NCBI RefSeq assembly: GCF_018986435.1
Contig: NZ_JAHMIN010000003.1
Coordinates: 105,857-169,856 of the forward strand
DNA length: 64,000 nucleotides
Direction: 5' to 3'
DNA from: Hahella sp. HN01
Lineage (GTDB): Bacteria; Pseudomonadota; Gammaproteobacteria; Pseudomonadales; Oleiphilaceae
Part shown: positions 56,358 through 64,000 of the stretch, one piece after another
Layout: every line of letters starts with the position of its first letter
Position numbering within the stretch: position 1 is the stretch's first letter
Notes under the pieces: model-generated
Seen by the model: only the letters and a program-made list of their open reading frames with translations
Databases searched by the model: none
What the model was told of the DNA's origin: nothing
Made by a program: the position numbers and the translations under genes

Positions 56358-57878
56358 TTACTTAAAAGAATTGTGCGCGATTACTGATAGAGAGAGGAGT
56401 TCCTCTCTATATTCTTGGCAGCTGCTAATAGATGAGCAATATTTTGCTATAGCCAGTAATCCACTGGAATCTCTTCCTGTGAGTCTAGCAATTGCACCAA
56501 ATAATTTAGCCTTCAGGTCTGTATTGGCTGTGAATGGGCCAATTTGGTACCAGTGGTAGATAATTACGAAGTTGTCTTGATTTGACTTGCTTCTCAGTAT
56601 CGTTTCTTTTGCAGCGATTCCTTTCTGGATGGAGGCTGGAGCCGCATTTGAACTTATCAACGTCCACTCTTTATCATCAAACAGATGATTATCATAATAA
56701 ACCAGCTCTTTGCCTTGATGTTGTTCGACGTACCAGTTGACGCTAAGTTGCAGGTTATCTCCATTTGAGTTTATGTAAACGCCGGTGGCCTCCAGATCTG
56801 CGTTGTGAAACCTAGGCTTCCAAGCAGTCTCCTTTAGAAGGGGTCCCTTCCAGGTTCCATTGCCAACAGGTAGTTCATTGGAAGTTAAAACGCTTCTTTC
56901 TGAAGGCTGAGTTAGGGAAAGGAGCGAGATCCAAGTTGGTGATATCAGCATAATTGCTACAGCAATGCCGAGGCGAATATAGGTTGGAGTGAGCGATGGC
57001 GTAGCAGTGGCATGGGTGGAGCTTGGCGAACTGGTGGTGGATTCGCTAATTGCGTCTGGTGCGCTTTTTTCAATGAAGTGTGCGGTAATAAACACTGGTA
57101 ACAGGCACACAACAGCAAAAATGATCCAACCATAAACTTCGTGATCGTTAACGAGCGAGCTCTGCATATTTGTTTGATAGCCAGCGTAGATAATGCCAAA
57201 TACACGAATCCAGTTCGCAAGCATTGAAAAGAAGATGCTAAAAGAGAAGAGCAAAAGGCTTCGCTTGATGTCTTTGAGATAAAGTATTCCGTAGACATTA
57301 GAGATAAACATGGCGACGAGTAAGTAACGGGAGCCGCTGCATCCGCCCGCTACAAAGAACGTTCCTTGGGGGATTGTTATGTACAGGTCCCTTATTATAG
57401 CGGGTATGTCAAAAGCACTAAGTAGTATCTGGTTGGTGAATACGGTGATGCGCTGCAGTAATGGCGCGATGTCATCCCACACAGGGAGGGCGAAGAACAG
57501 CAAAGAGAGTGTTGGAGTAATTTTTATAAAAAATTGTTTTCCATACAAAAACATGCCAGAGAATAAGATAAAGCAAGGCAAACTGAGTGTGGCGACGGTT
57601 TTGACATCTGCTGCTTTTGCTAAAAGATGGGCGGCGGCTGTCAGTAATAGTGCGGGTAAAAAGATCCACCAGCCATTTGGCTTAAGGAGCATGGCGTCGT
57701 GGCGTTTTGTATAGAGAAGCCACAGGGTTACAAAAAAGACCAGAAAGCCATGTGTGTAGTCGTAGGAATCATTCCACAACTGGAATAGGGATAACCACTC
57801 TTGCCAGTAACCTAGGGAAATGGTCAGTAGCACAAGTGAAATTGTGGTTAGGTTGAATCTCTTTAACTCTGACGGCAT
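56358..57878 (-). CDS. xrtA: Exosortase A fused to an EpsI domain
   Basis: 506 residues. The first ~285 form an exosortase with about eight membrane helices and the catalytic triad: C180 in AGGCSGSRY, R225 in ANWIRVFG and H246 in NDHEVYGW. It cleaves PEP-CTERM signals and likely attaches proteins at the surface. The C-terminal half (about 310-506) is an EpsI-type domain (PTWISLLSLTQP to KLFGAIARLTGRD) exposed to the periplasm. The ATG at 57878 is preferred to GTG at 57887; neither has a good ribosome site. It is divergent from its probable substrate at 58118. Confidence 0.93.
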   Translation of the reverse strand: MPSELKRFNLTTISLVLLTISLGYWQEWLSLFQLWNDSYDYTHGFLVFFVTLWLLYTKRHDAMLLKPNGWWIFLPALLLTAAAHLLAKAADVKTVATLSLPCFILFSGMFLYGKQFFIKITPTLSLLFFALPVWDDIAPLLQRITVFTNQILLSAFDIPAIIRDLYITIPQGTFFVAGGCSGSRYLLVAMFISNVYGILYLKDIKRSLLLFSFSIFFSMLANWIRVFGIIYAGYQTNMQSSLVNDHEVYGWIIFAVVCLLPVFITAHFIEKSAPDAISESTTSSPSSTHATATPSLTPTYIRLGIAVAIMLISPTWISLLSLTQPSERSVLTSNELPVGNGTWKGPLLKETAWKPRFHNADLEATGVYINSNGDNLQLSVNWYVEQHQGKELVYYDNHLFDDKEWTLISSNAAPASIQKGIAAKETILRSKSNQDNFVIIYHWYQIGPFTANTDLKAKLFGAIARLTGRDSSGLLAIAKYCSSISSCQEYREELLSLSVIAHNSFK

Positions 57879-57952
57879 TGATCGCACAACTAAAATTCAG
57901 TGATTGCGCACTATAAAGAAGAATAAAAACGGAGATCAACTGGTTTTATACC

Positions 57953-57971
57953 CTGGCAACCTTCTTGTCAG
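57953..57971. promoter_or_regulatory. Inverted repeat upstream of the sigma-54 promoter
   Basis: CTGGCAA, five bases, TTGTCAG: six of seven positions pair. Its centre is about 112 bases before the predicted start point, in the zone where sigma-54 activators usually bind. No activator gene is in the window, so this is a guess. Confidence 0.25.
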
Positions 57972-57997
57972 CTTTTTTTACATTTGCTTGAGGCAGT

Positions 57998-58007
57998 GGG
58001 GGGGGGG
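57998..58007. repeat. Ten-base G homopolymer
   Basis: Ten consecutive G on the plus strand between the inverted repeat and the sigma-54 promoter. Such tracts slip during replication and could vary promoter geometry. Confidence 0.9.
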
Positions 58008-58046
58008 TATTTTTATAATGCATTGAAAAATAATGATAAAAAAATA

Positions 58047-58063
58047 TTGGCATAGGGTGTGCT
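58047..58063 (+). promoter_or_regulatory. Sigma-54 (RpoN) promoter of the PEP-CTERM gene
   Basis: TTGGCATAGGGTGTGCT matches the -24/-12 consensus TTGGCACGNNNNTTGCT, with GG (58049-58050) and GC (58061-58062) exactly 12 bases apart. The predicted start point is near 58074, about 44 bases before the ATG. RpoN control of PEP-CTERM genes in exosortase A systems is established knowledge (PrsK/PrsR). Confidence 0.75.
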
Positions 58064-58117
58064 TTATTAGCGTCGGGTTTATCATCACTTTCTTTCAAAA
58101 GAAAAAAGGAATCGGTT

Positions 58118-58852
58118 ATGAGTTCTTTCACTAAGTCAACTTTGGCGGCTTTGGTTATCGGTGTCGCTGCGGCTTCTGCAAATGCTGCTACTATCAACGA
58201 TGGTTACAACGGCGCGGGCCTTTCTTACAATGGCGACGTTTTTGGAAATGCTGACATTTACCAAGTAGATCGTATGGAAGTTTCCTACGACGCAAACAAT
58301 CTTTACGTAAATGTTTATACAAACTTCTTTGAAGGCGCTGATAGCTTAGGTCACAAGTTTGGTGATCTGTTCATCAGCACTAACGGTTGGAATCCTAACG
58401 GCACTGCAGCAAACCGCTACGGTACTGACGATGTTAGCAACGGCGAGCATTGGGAATACGCACTTGATTCTACAACTGGCGATCTTTACAGCCTGTCAGA
58501 AGTAGACTACGCGTCTCAGCTAGTACTTTCTGGTCCTGGTTCTGTTCGTGTAAATCAAGAAGTAGGCGTGAAAACTGACGCAGCAAGTTTGGTTGCTGGT
58601 GAAACTTCCAGTGCTGACCTGAGTGGCGCAAGCAACACTATTGGTAATCTGGGTGTGTTGTCCTTTACTATCACTTTGGCTGACCTGGGTATTACTGATC
58701 TGAGCAAATCTACTGCTCTGGGCCTGCGTTGGACTATGACTTGCGCTAACGACGTTATCGAAGGCGGTTACAATGTTCCTGAGCCAGGTACTCTGGCGAT
58801 GTTGGGCTTGGGCTTGGTTGGTTTGGGTCTTTCTCGTCGTAAGAAAGCTTAA
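58118..58852 (+). CDS. PEP-CTERM sorting-domain protein
   Basis: 244-residue secreted protein and likely exosortase substrate. Signal peptide with cleavage after ANA (about residue 24); mature part rich in Gly, Asn, Ser and Thr and acidic, with one cysteine. The C-terminus is a textbook PEP-CTERM: VPEPGT, a hydrophobic helix (LAMLGLGLVGLGL) and the basic end SRRKKA. AAAGGA precedes the ATG. Transcribed from a sigma-54 promoter and divergent from the exosortase. No enzymatic domain recognised; probably a matrix or surface protein. Confidence 0.93.
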   Translation: MSSFTKSTLAALVIGVAAASANAATINDGYNGAGLSYNGDVFGNADIYQVDRMEVSYDANNLYVNVYTNFFEGADSLGHKFGDLFISTNGWNPNGTAANRYGTDDVSNGEHWEYALDSTTGDLYSLSEVDYASQLVLSGPGSVRVNQEVGVKTDAASLVAGETSSADLSGASNTIGNLGVLSFTITLADLGITDLSKSTALGLRWTMTCANDVIEGGYNVPEPGTLAMLGLGLVGLGLSRRKKA

Positions 58853-59189
58853 TCAGTTTAGTCTGAAGTTTTAAGCGAAAGGGGTGTAAAGTTTTCTTTA
58901 CGCCCCTTTTGTATGTCGATAGTTATCGCGGCAAAAATTTTGCAAAGTCTCCGCTTCTTGTGCTTTAAGCTTGAGTGTTTACTGGCCTGTCTACCGAAGC
59001 TGAGAACCGAACTCCTCGCATGTTGTGACTAAGGCTAGACTACCCGTCTTGTTTTTTGTGAGGCCTATTCGGTCTCTCTCCAACTTAATAAGAAAGATGT
59101 GTCTGTTATTAATGTTGCTGAAATTGCAGCTACTGCAAAGGTGTGGTGGAATGTGCGTTTTAGCGGGTTAAGTTAATATAGGAGATAGC
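58853..59189. other. Gap between PEP-CTERM and SLC13 genes
   Basis: About 340 bases: the terminator at 58878-58910, then sequence with no convincing gene, repeat or promoter that I can identify, ending in AGGAGA before the permease GTG. Confidence 0.6.
58878..58910 (+). terminator. Intrinsic terminator after the PEP-CTERM gene
   Basis: AAAGGGGTGTAAAG pairs with CTTTACGCCCCTTT (one G-U) around a TTTT loop, ending in a run of T. Strong rho-independent terminator 25 bases past the stop. Confidence 0.9.
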
Positions 59190-60929
59190 GTGTTCGGCGA
59201 ATCGGGCCTCTGGTTATCTGCGCTGGTGGTTTTGTCAATCCTTGTTGCGCTGGCAGTTACATCTCTGCGTCCTGCAATGGTATTTATCTTTGGTCTCGTC
59301 ACTCTGTATGTTTTTGGGTTGGTGGATCGAGAGAAGATGCTGGCGAACTTTACCAACACTTCGCTGGCTTCGCTGGCTTTGCTGCTGTTGTGTTCCGTTG
59401 CACTGGAGAAGACACTGTTGTTGCCGCGTATTGCTGGCTGGATTGTTGGAAGTACAGAGCGAAGTAGTTTGCTGAAGACTATTGGAGTTGCAGGAATTGT
59501 AAGCAGCTTTGCAAATAATACAGCGGTAGTTAGCTCCCTTATTGCGCCACTGAAGAATAATAACTTTATTTCACCCTCGCGCCTGTTAATTCCTCTTTCC
59601 TACGCCTCAATTCTTGGTGGTGTGCTCACTCTTGTTGGAACTTCTACGAATCTTATTGTGGATGGTTTTGTTCGAGAGGCTGGCTATCCTCCGTTGGCGT
59701 TGCTTGATTTTGTGTGGGTTGGGCTGCCGGTCTTTATATGTGGTTGTGCGTGTATTGTCTTTCTGAGCGTGCGTTCTTTGCCTAAGAATGGCATGACAAA
59801 ATCTGCATTGCAGTCAGAGTATTTCCTTGAGTATACCGTGCTGCCCCAGTCTCCTCTTATTGGTAAGACAGTGTCTGAAAATGGCTTTAGGAATTTGGAG
59901 CAGCTTTTTCTCGTGGAGATCATACGGCGTGGGCACCTGATTACGCCGGTGACGCCCTCTGAATTAATTGAGCCTAATGATGTTCTCATTTTTGCAGGCG
60001 ATATTTCGCAGGTCCAGTTGCTTAGTCACTTTCCAGGGTTGGAGCCATTTGATGATAAGCAGGATTTGGTTGAAAGAAATTTAGTTGAGGTTGTTGTAAC
60101 TCAGTCGTCGCAACTGAAAGGGAAGACTCTGAAAGAGGTTAACTTTCGGGCGATGTTTGATGCAGGGGTCGTTGCAATCCGTCGGGGAGATGAGCGCTTA
60201 AAGGGAGGGTTGGGAAAAATCCGGATTTTCCCGGGAGATGCGCTGGTTTTGGCTGTGGGCGACGACTTTATGAATATGCCTAACTTGGCCTCTAATTTGT
60301 TAGTAGTTAGAGGTTTGCGCACTAATCAAAAGTTTTCAGGACTTAATAGCGCCTTAATTGTTCTGGGTTTTTTGGGGATGCTGCTTGGAAGCGCAATGGG
60401 AGCCTATTCACTCTTTGATGGCGCCTTGTTTCTGCTCCTCTTCTATATATCGATGCGCTTCATCAGTCTAAATGAGTTGTTCAGGAAGTTGCCAATAGAG
60501 CTGATTTTGATAATCGGCGCTGCGCTGGGCATCGCTCAGGCTATGACGCATAGCGGTTTGGCTGATGTTGTCGCTACTGGAATTATGTCTGTTTTTGGTG
60601 GGCTAGGTCCTTGGGGGGCCTTGGTGGGTATATATTTGGCGACTTGGTTGTTAACTGAGCTAATAACAAATAATGCCGCCGCTGCGCTGGCTTTTCCTAT
60701 TGCCTTGGCGGCGGCGCAGAGTATGAATGTCGATCCAAAACCATTTTTTATGGTGGTTGCTTACGCTGCGAGTGCAAGCTTTCTCTCGCCTTATGGCTAC
60801 CAAACAAACTTGATGGTTTATTCCGCTGGTAACTACCGGTTTTTGGACTACATCAAAGCGGGGGCTCCTGTGGCGTTGGTATACGGTGTCATGGTGGTCT
60901 TGCTTACGCCATTGTTTTTCCCTTTTTAA
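59190..60929 (+). CDS. SLC13-family permease with two TrkA-C domains
   Basis: 579-residue inner-membrane anion transporter of the SLC13/DASS (ArsB/NhaD-like) superfamily. Two hydrophobic blocks (to about residue 200 and 390-579) flank two RCK_C/TrkA-C regulatory domains near residues 210-285 and 295-375. SFANNTAVVSSLIAPL and TELITNNAAAALAFPI are the paired substrate/Na+ loops, with GTSTNLIVDGF in the first. Proteins of this layout often move sulfate, which would fit the sulfation genes of this locus; dicarboxylates are an alternative. GTG start with AGGAGA upstream. Confidence 0.88.
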   Translation: MFGESGLWLSALVVLSILVALAVTSLRPAMVFIFGLVTLYVFGLVDREKMLANFTNTSLASLALLLLCSVALEKTLLLPRIAGWIVGSTERSSLLKTIGVAGIVSSFANNTAVVSSLIAPLKNNNFISPSRLLIPLSYASILGGVLTLVGTSTNLIVDGFVREAGYPPLALLDFVWVGLPVFICGCACIVFLSVRSLPKNGMTKSALQSEYFLEYTVLPQSPLIGKTVSENGFRNLEQLFLVEIIRRGHLITPVTPSELIEPNDVLIFAGDISQVQLLSHFPGLEPFDDKQDLVERNLVEVVVTQSSQLKGKTLKEVNFRAMFDAGVVAIRRGDERLKGGLGKIRIFPGDALVLAVGDDFMNMPNLASNLLVVRGLRTNQKFSGLNSALIVLGFLGMLLGSAMGAYSLFDGALFLLLFYISMRFISLNELFRKLPIELILIIGAALGIAQAMTHSGLADVVATGIMSVFGGLGPWGALVGIYLATWLLTELITNNAAAALAFPIALAAAQSMNVDPKPFFMVVAYAASASFLSPYGYQTNLMVYSAGNYRFLDYIKAGAPVALVYGVMVVLLTPLFFPF

Positions 60930-61090
60930 CGGTTGAATCCAAAGCTAAAATTTCCAACTTGAAGTCGGCGATATGCTAATATCCTGCGCCAAATGCAGTG
61001 TTGACGCGATGCTCAGTTATTATGAGGTGGCGTTAATGTATGTGGACGGGATTTGAGAAGAATTTCTGCTTAATTTTGAATAGGTGACCC

Positions 61091-62215
61091 ATGCTCAAGA
61101 TACTATTCTGGGTGGCGTTGTTTGGCGCAGTATATAGCTACTTTTTATATCCTTTGATTTTGAAGCTGCTGCCCAAAAGAAGAATGGTTAGGGCGGATGG
61201 ATCGGCCGCAAGAAAAGTTTCGCTCATCATAACGGCTCATAATGAGAGAGATCGAATTAGGGAGAAGATAGAGAACAGTTTGGAGCTGGACTATCCGGAT
61301 ATGGAGATTATTGTGGCGTCGGACTGCTCTACTGATGAAACGGACGATATTGTCAGAGAGTATGCGGATAAAGGGGTTCGGTTGGCCAGGGCCGATGAAC
61401 GTAAAGGCAAAGAGTACGCTCAGCTGCAGGCAATTACTATTGCCGTTGGAGAGATACTTGTGTTTTCGGATGTTGCGACCAAGATTCCAGCGGATGCGAT
61501 TAAAAAGTTGGAAAGCTATTTCGCAGATGAAAGAGTCGGTGCTGTGTCTAGTGAGGATCGTTTCATTACTAACGATGATCAGGTTGCAGGAGAGGGCGCT
61601 TATGTCAAATATGAGATGTGGTTGCGCCGCTTGGAATCTGAGCGTTTTGGTTTGGTTGGATTGAGCGGTTCTTTCTTCGCTGCGAGAAAGAAGGTATGCG
61701 AAGAATGGGATATCTACTCTCCTAGTGATTTTAATACCGCCCTTAACTGCGCGAAAAAAGATCTGGTTGCTGTGACAGCGCCTGATGTCTTGGGCTTTTA
61801 TAAAGATGTTGCTGATCCGCAGAAAGAGTATCAGCGCAAGGTGCGGACAATTATCAGAGGAATTACCGCCTTGTCGCGTCATCCTCAAGTACTAAGTCCT
61901 GTCCAGTTTGGCTGGTTTGCAGTTCAGATATTGAGTCATAAGGTAATGCGCTGGGCAGTGCCCTGGTTTTTGGCGGCGTTGCTTGTATTTAGCTTACTGC
62001 TGAATTATCAGGGAGGAATCTATTCTTTGGTGCTGCTGGGGCAGATTGCATTTTACTTGCTGGTCTTGACTGGCCATTTCAAGCCGGACTTGCGCGAAAA
62101 AGTATACGTGAAGATTCCTTACTTCTTTGTCCAGGTAAATTTGGCGATCGCCAAAGCTACCATTGATTTCTTCAAGGGGACAAGAATGACCGTGTGGACG
62201 CCATCCAAGCGATAG
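61091..62215 (+). CDS. Glycosyltransferase family 2, membrane-bound
   Basis: 374 residues: one N-terminal membrane helix, a GT2 domain (about 40-260) and two or three C-terminal helices. Motifs: SLIITAHNERDRI, ASDCSTDETDDIV, the DxD-position FSDVATKIP and an LSGSFFAARK stretch; QRKVRTIIRG stands for the terminal Q-x-x-R-W motif. Resembles processive or single-addition synthases. The DegT-family gene follows 9 bases after. Confidence 0.88.
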   Translation: MLKILFWVALFGAVYSYFLYPLILKLLPKRRMVRADGSAARKVSLIITAHNERDRIREKIENSLELDYPDMEIIVASDCSTDETDDIVREYADKGVRLARADERKGKEYAQLQAITIAVGEILVFSDVATKIPADAIKKLESYFADERVGAVSSEDRFITNDDQVAGEGAYVKYEMWLRRLESERFGLVGLSGSFFAARKKVCEEWDIYSPSDFNTALNCAKKDLVAVTAPDVLGFYKDVADPQKEYQRKVRTIIRGITALSRHPQVLSPVQFGWFAVQILSHKVMRWAVPWFLAALLVFSLLLNYQGGIYSLVLLGQIAFYLLVLTGHFKPDLREKVYVKIPYFFVQVNLAIAKATIDFFKGTRMTVWTPSKR

Positions 62216-62224
62216 GAGGCGGAC

Positions 62225-63391
62225 GTGTTAGCTAAAGTAAGACCTGTAGGTGGCAAGGTTTATTTGTCGCAAAATGCGCCAGTTGATATTCCATGGAAAG
62301 CAAACTATCAGCATATCTATACCAATAGCGGCACTGCAGCTTTATCTCTGGCGGTTGCTGCTGCGATGCAGGCAAAAGCGTCATCAGTTGTTGGCGCTCC
62401 TGAGGTTATTCTGCCAGCTTATGCCTGCCCGGATTTGGTGGCGGCGATAATTGCTCAGGGGGCGTCTCCCGTTTTGGTTGATTTGGAAGAGAGCTCTTTC
62501 TTCCTGAATCTTGAGCAGCTTCAGGAGGCGGTGACTAGTAATACGGTTGCTATCATTGCTGTTAATTTTCTGGGCATGTATGAGCGGTTGCCCGAGTTGA
62601 GAGAGATTGCTGACGCCGAAGGCGTTATGTTAATTGAAGATTCAGCTCAGACTCCTATTCCTCTGTCCGCTAAAGCAGCATATGCGGACTTCGCCATACT
62701 CAGTTACGGTAGGGGAAAGCCTGTAAACCTGATGGGCGGTGGTGCACTATTGTTTAAGCCCGCACATGCCGGGCTTATTTCGAGTATTACGAAAACTCTT
62801 GTACGTTCGCAGCTTGTCGTTAACTGGGCGTGGAAGCTAAAAGCGCTCATCGTGAATACTCTGATAATGCGCTATCCGTATGGCTTGCTGGAGCGTATGC
62901 CTTTCCTGAATATTGGCGCCACGACCTATCATCCTCTTCAGTACATTGAAGTGAGGGATGGGATGGATCAGCTTGTCTCAGTAGGGCTTAAGCATTTCTA
63001 CGCTATTCGTGAAGCTCAAGTGACAGCATATGCCAGAGGGCTGGCGGAGCTTCGGGATGCTGGTTGGAAGCTTTTGCTGGGTGGAGAGGCAGATAATGCT
63101 TCACGAAAGGGCTTGCTGAGGTTTCCAATTCTGGCTCCTTCCCGAGCGATGCGTGATCATGTGGAGTTGGAGCTGAATAGGCTTGGGTATGGCGCCAATG
63201 CGTTTTATCGGGTCCCTTTGCCGCAAATTGAAGGGGTTAAGGCGCGAGTAAAAAATGGCGAGGATGATTTTCCGGTAGCAGAGGCGTTTGCGGATAGATT
63301 ATTAACTTTACCATGCCATGAGGGAATAACTGCCAGTGAAATCGATGAGGTTGTTGGCGTGGTGAAAACGGTGGCAAAGCTGGGATGCTGA
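62225..63391 (+). CDS. DegT/DnrJ/EryC1/StrS-family PLP protein
   Basis: 388-residue fold type I PLP enzyme of the sugar aminotransferase family. N-terminal TNSGTAALSLAV is the cofactor phosphate loop; LIEDSAQTPIP carries the PLP aspartate; the Schiff-base lysine is likely in SYGRGKPVNLMGGG. It probably makes an amino sugar, or belongs to a divergent branch acting on another sugar nucleotide. GTG start with GGAGG upstream, close behind the GT2. Confidence 0.85.
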   Translation: MLAKVRPVGGKVYLSQNAPVDIPWKANYQHIYTNSGTAALSLAVAAAMQAKASSVVGAPEVILPAYACPDLVAAIIAQGASPVLVDLEESSFFLNLEQLQEAVTSNTVAIIAVNFLGMYERLPELREIADAEGVMLIEDSAQTPIPLSAKAAYADFAILSYGRGKPVNLMGGGALLFKPAHAGLISSITKTLVRSQLVVNWAWKLKALIVNTLIMRYPYGLLERMPFLNIGATTYHPLQYIEVRDGMDQLVSVGLKHFYAIREAQVTAYARGLAELRDAGWKLLLGGEADNASRKGLLRFPILAPSRAMRDHVELELNRLGYGANAFYRVPLPQIEGVKARVKNGEDDFPVAEAFADRLLTLPCHEGITASEIDEVVGVVKTVAKLGC

Positions 63392-63404
63392 TTCTTATAT
63401 AGTT

Positions 63405-64000
63405 GTCTAGTCCTGATATAGGTTGACACCTATTTCGTCTCAAACGCCCGATGCACTGCGTCGGGCGTTTTGTATTTCAGGGCCAGATGAGGCCGCTCTC
63501 GGTTATAAATATCCACAAATTCATCAACCATCGTTCGAGCCTGCCCTAGATTCCCCGGTCGCATCAGCAGGAACTCCGTTTTCAAGATCCCGTTCCGCCA
63601 ACGCATTCTGATAGCAGTCATACCCGTCGGTCATCGAACATTGAATGCCGTGTTGACGGTGCAGCTTCTGGTAGCTGTCGCAACAGTATTGGACACCTCG
63701 GTCGGAGTGGTGGGTCAATGGCTGCCGCCCCGGCCGTTCACGCAGGGCCTTGCGCAAGGCCTGTTCCACATCCTCGCTGCGCAAGCTTTCATGTACATGA
63801 TGACCCACGATCTTACGGGAGTAAGCATCGGTCACCAGACTCACGTAGCTCATGCCAGAGCGTGTCGGCAGATAGGTGATATCCGCCACCCAGACCTGGT
63901 TAGGCCGGCAGGCCACGACTTGCTCTGGACCCGGCTTGAGCAGGTTTGGGTGACGTCGGAAGCGGTGATGACTGTGCGTGGTCTTGTGGTAAGCCGGCGT
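63405..64000 (-). mobile_element. IS3-family insertion sequence, 3' part
   Basis: The end of an IS3-like element containing the OrfB transposase remnant and extending past the window. The outer boundary is placed by eye near 63405 in the AT-rich DNA after the DegT gene; terminal inverted repeats could not be confirmed since the other end is outside. A strong hairpin (AAACGCCCGA/TCGGGCGTTT, 63442-63470) covers the last transposase codons. Confidence 0.7.
63430..64000 (-). pseudogene. IS3-family transposase OrfB, frameshifted
   Basis: The frame is open from the window edge (TPAYHKTTHSHHRF...) through the rve core with WVADITYLPTRSG (first Asp) and HSDRGVQY (second Asp), to NALAER. There the frame breaks: the expected continuation NGILKTEFLLMRPG is found in another frame, from about 63600 to the stop at 63430. 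Comparing the two, roughly 8 bases between two GG-rich words seem deleted near 63590. The transposase is therefore probably inactive unless frameshifting rescues it. Confidence 0.8.

Noticed and set aside
1..64000. CRISPR arrays, tRNA and rRNA genes
   Set aside because: No regularly spaced repeats, no cloverleaf with a conserved T-loop and no rRNA-like stretch noticed by eye.

Overview
The window looks like a marine, Na+-using gammaproteobacterium of the Hahella/Oceanospirillales-Pseudomonadales type. It has an nqr operon for the Na+-pumping NADH:quinone oxidoreductase, a comEC-exbB-exbD-msbA-lpxK-ycaR-kdsB-ptp-murB cluster laid out as in pseudomonads, and an exosortase/PEP-CTERM exopolysaccharide (EPS) locus. 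The genus is an inference from gene order and protein similarity recalled from memory; no search was run. No tRNA, rRNA or CRISPR array was seen.

Region 1 (1-23.3 kb) is ordinary chromosome: the end of nqrC, then nqrD-nqrE-nqrF-apbE-nqrM (respiration and FMN insertion); sthA; on the minus strand a DAHP-synthase-like gene with a glycerophosphodiesterase, then a DUF2062 gene; comEC; the ExbB/ExbD pair; lipid A/Kdo genes (msbA, lpxK, ycaR, kdsB); a small phosphatase; murB; and a propionate (2-methylcitrate) operon of a GntR regulator with prpB, prpC and prpD, preceded by FadR-type operator sequences. It closes with a UDP-HexNAc dehydrogenase that faces away from the EPS locus and probably feeds it a uronic-acid sugar.

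Region 2 (23.7-63.4 kb) is a long EPS locus of the exosortase A (XrtA/PEP-CTERM) type. Core assembly genes come first: initiating sugar transferase, outer-membrane export lipoprotein, Wzz-like chain-length protein, a tyrosine-kinase-like protein with a degenerate P-loop, a beta-barrel protein, a deacetylase and a FemAB protein. A 1428-residue NRPS (A-T-C-T-TE, adenylation pocket resembling glycine-specific ones) follows directly. Then comes a mosaic of glycosyltransferases, Wzy, Wzx and modifying enzymes: sulfotransferase, pyruvyl transferase, O-acyltransferases, ATP-grasp, CapK-like ligase, and a secreted jelly-roll protein that may be a polysaccharide lyase. Blocks on opposite strands meet at stem-loops. 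The block ends with cysC (PAPS supply), an exosortase-EpsI fusion, one divergent PEP-CTERM protein with a well-spaced sigma-54 promoter, an SLC13 permease (possibly sulfate), a GT2 and a DegT-family protein. Sampled parts are clearly AT-richer than region 1.

Region 3 (63.4-64.0 kb) is the 3' end of a frameshifted IS3-family element running off the window.

Taken together, region 2 appears to build, export and heavily decorate a polysaccharide (sulfated, probably pyruvylated and acylated, possibly glycyl- or peptidyl-modified) while sorting at least one PEP-CTERM surface protein. The NRPS placed inside an exosortase EPS locus is the most unusual element.
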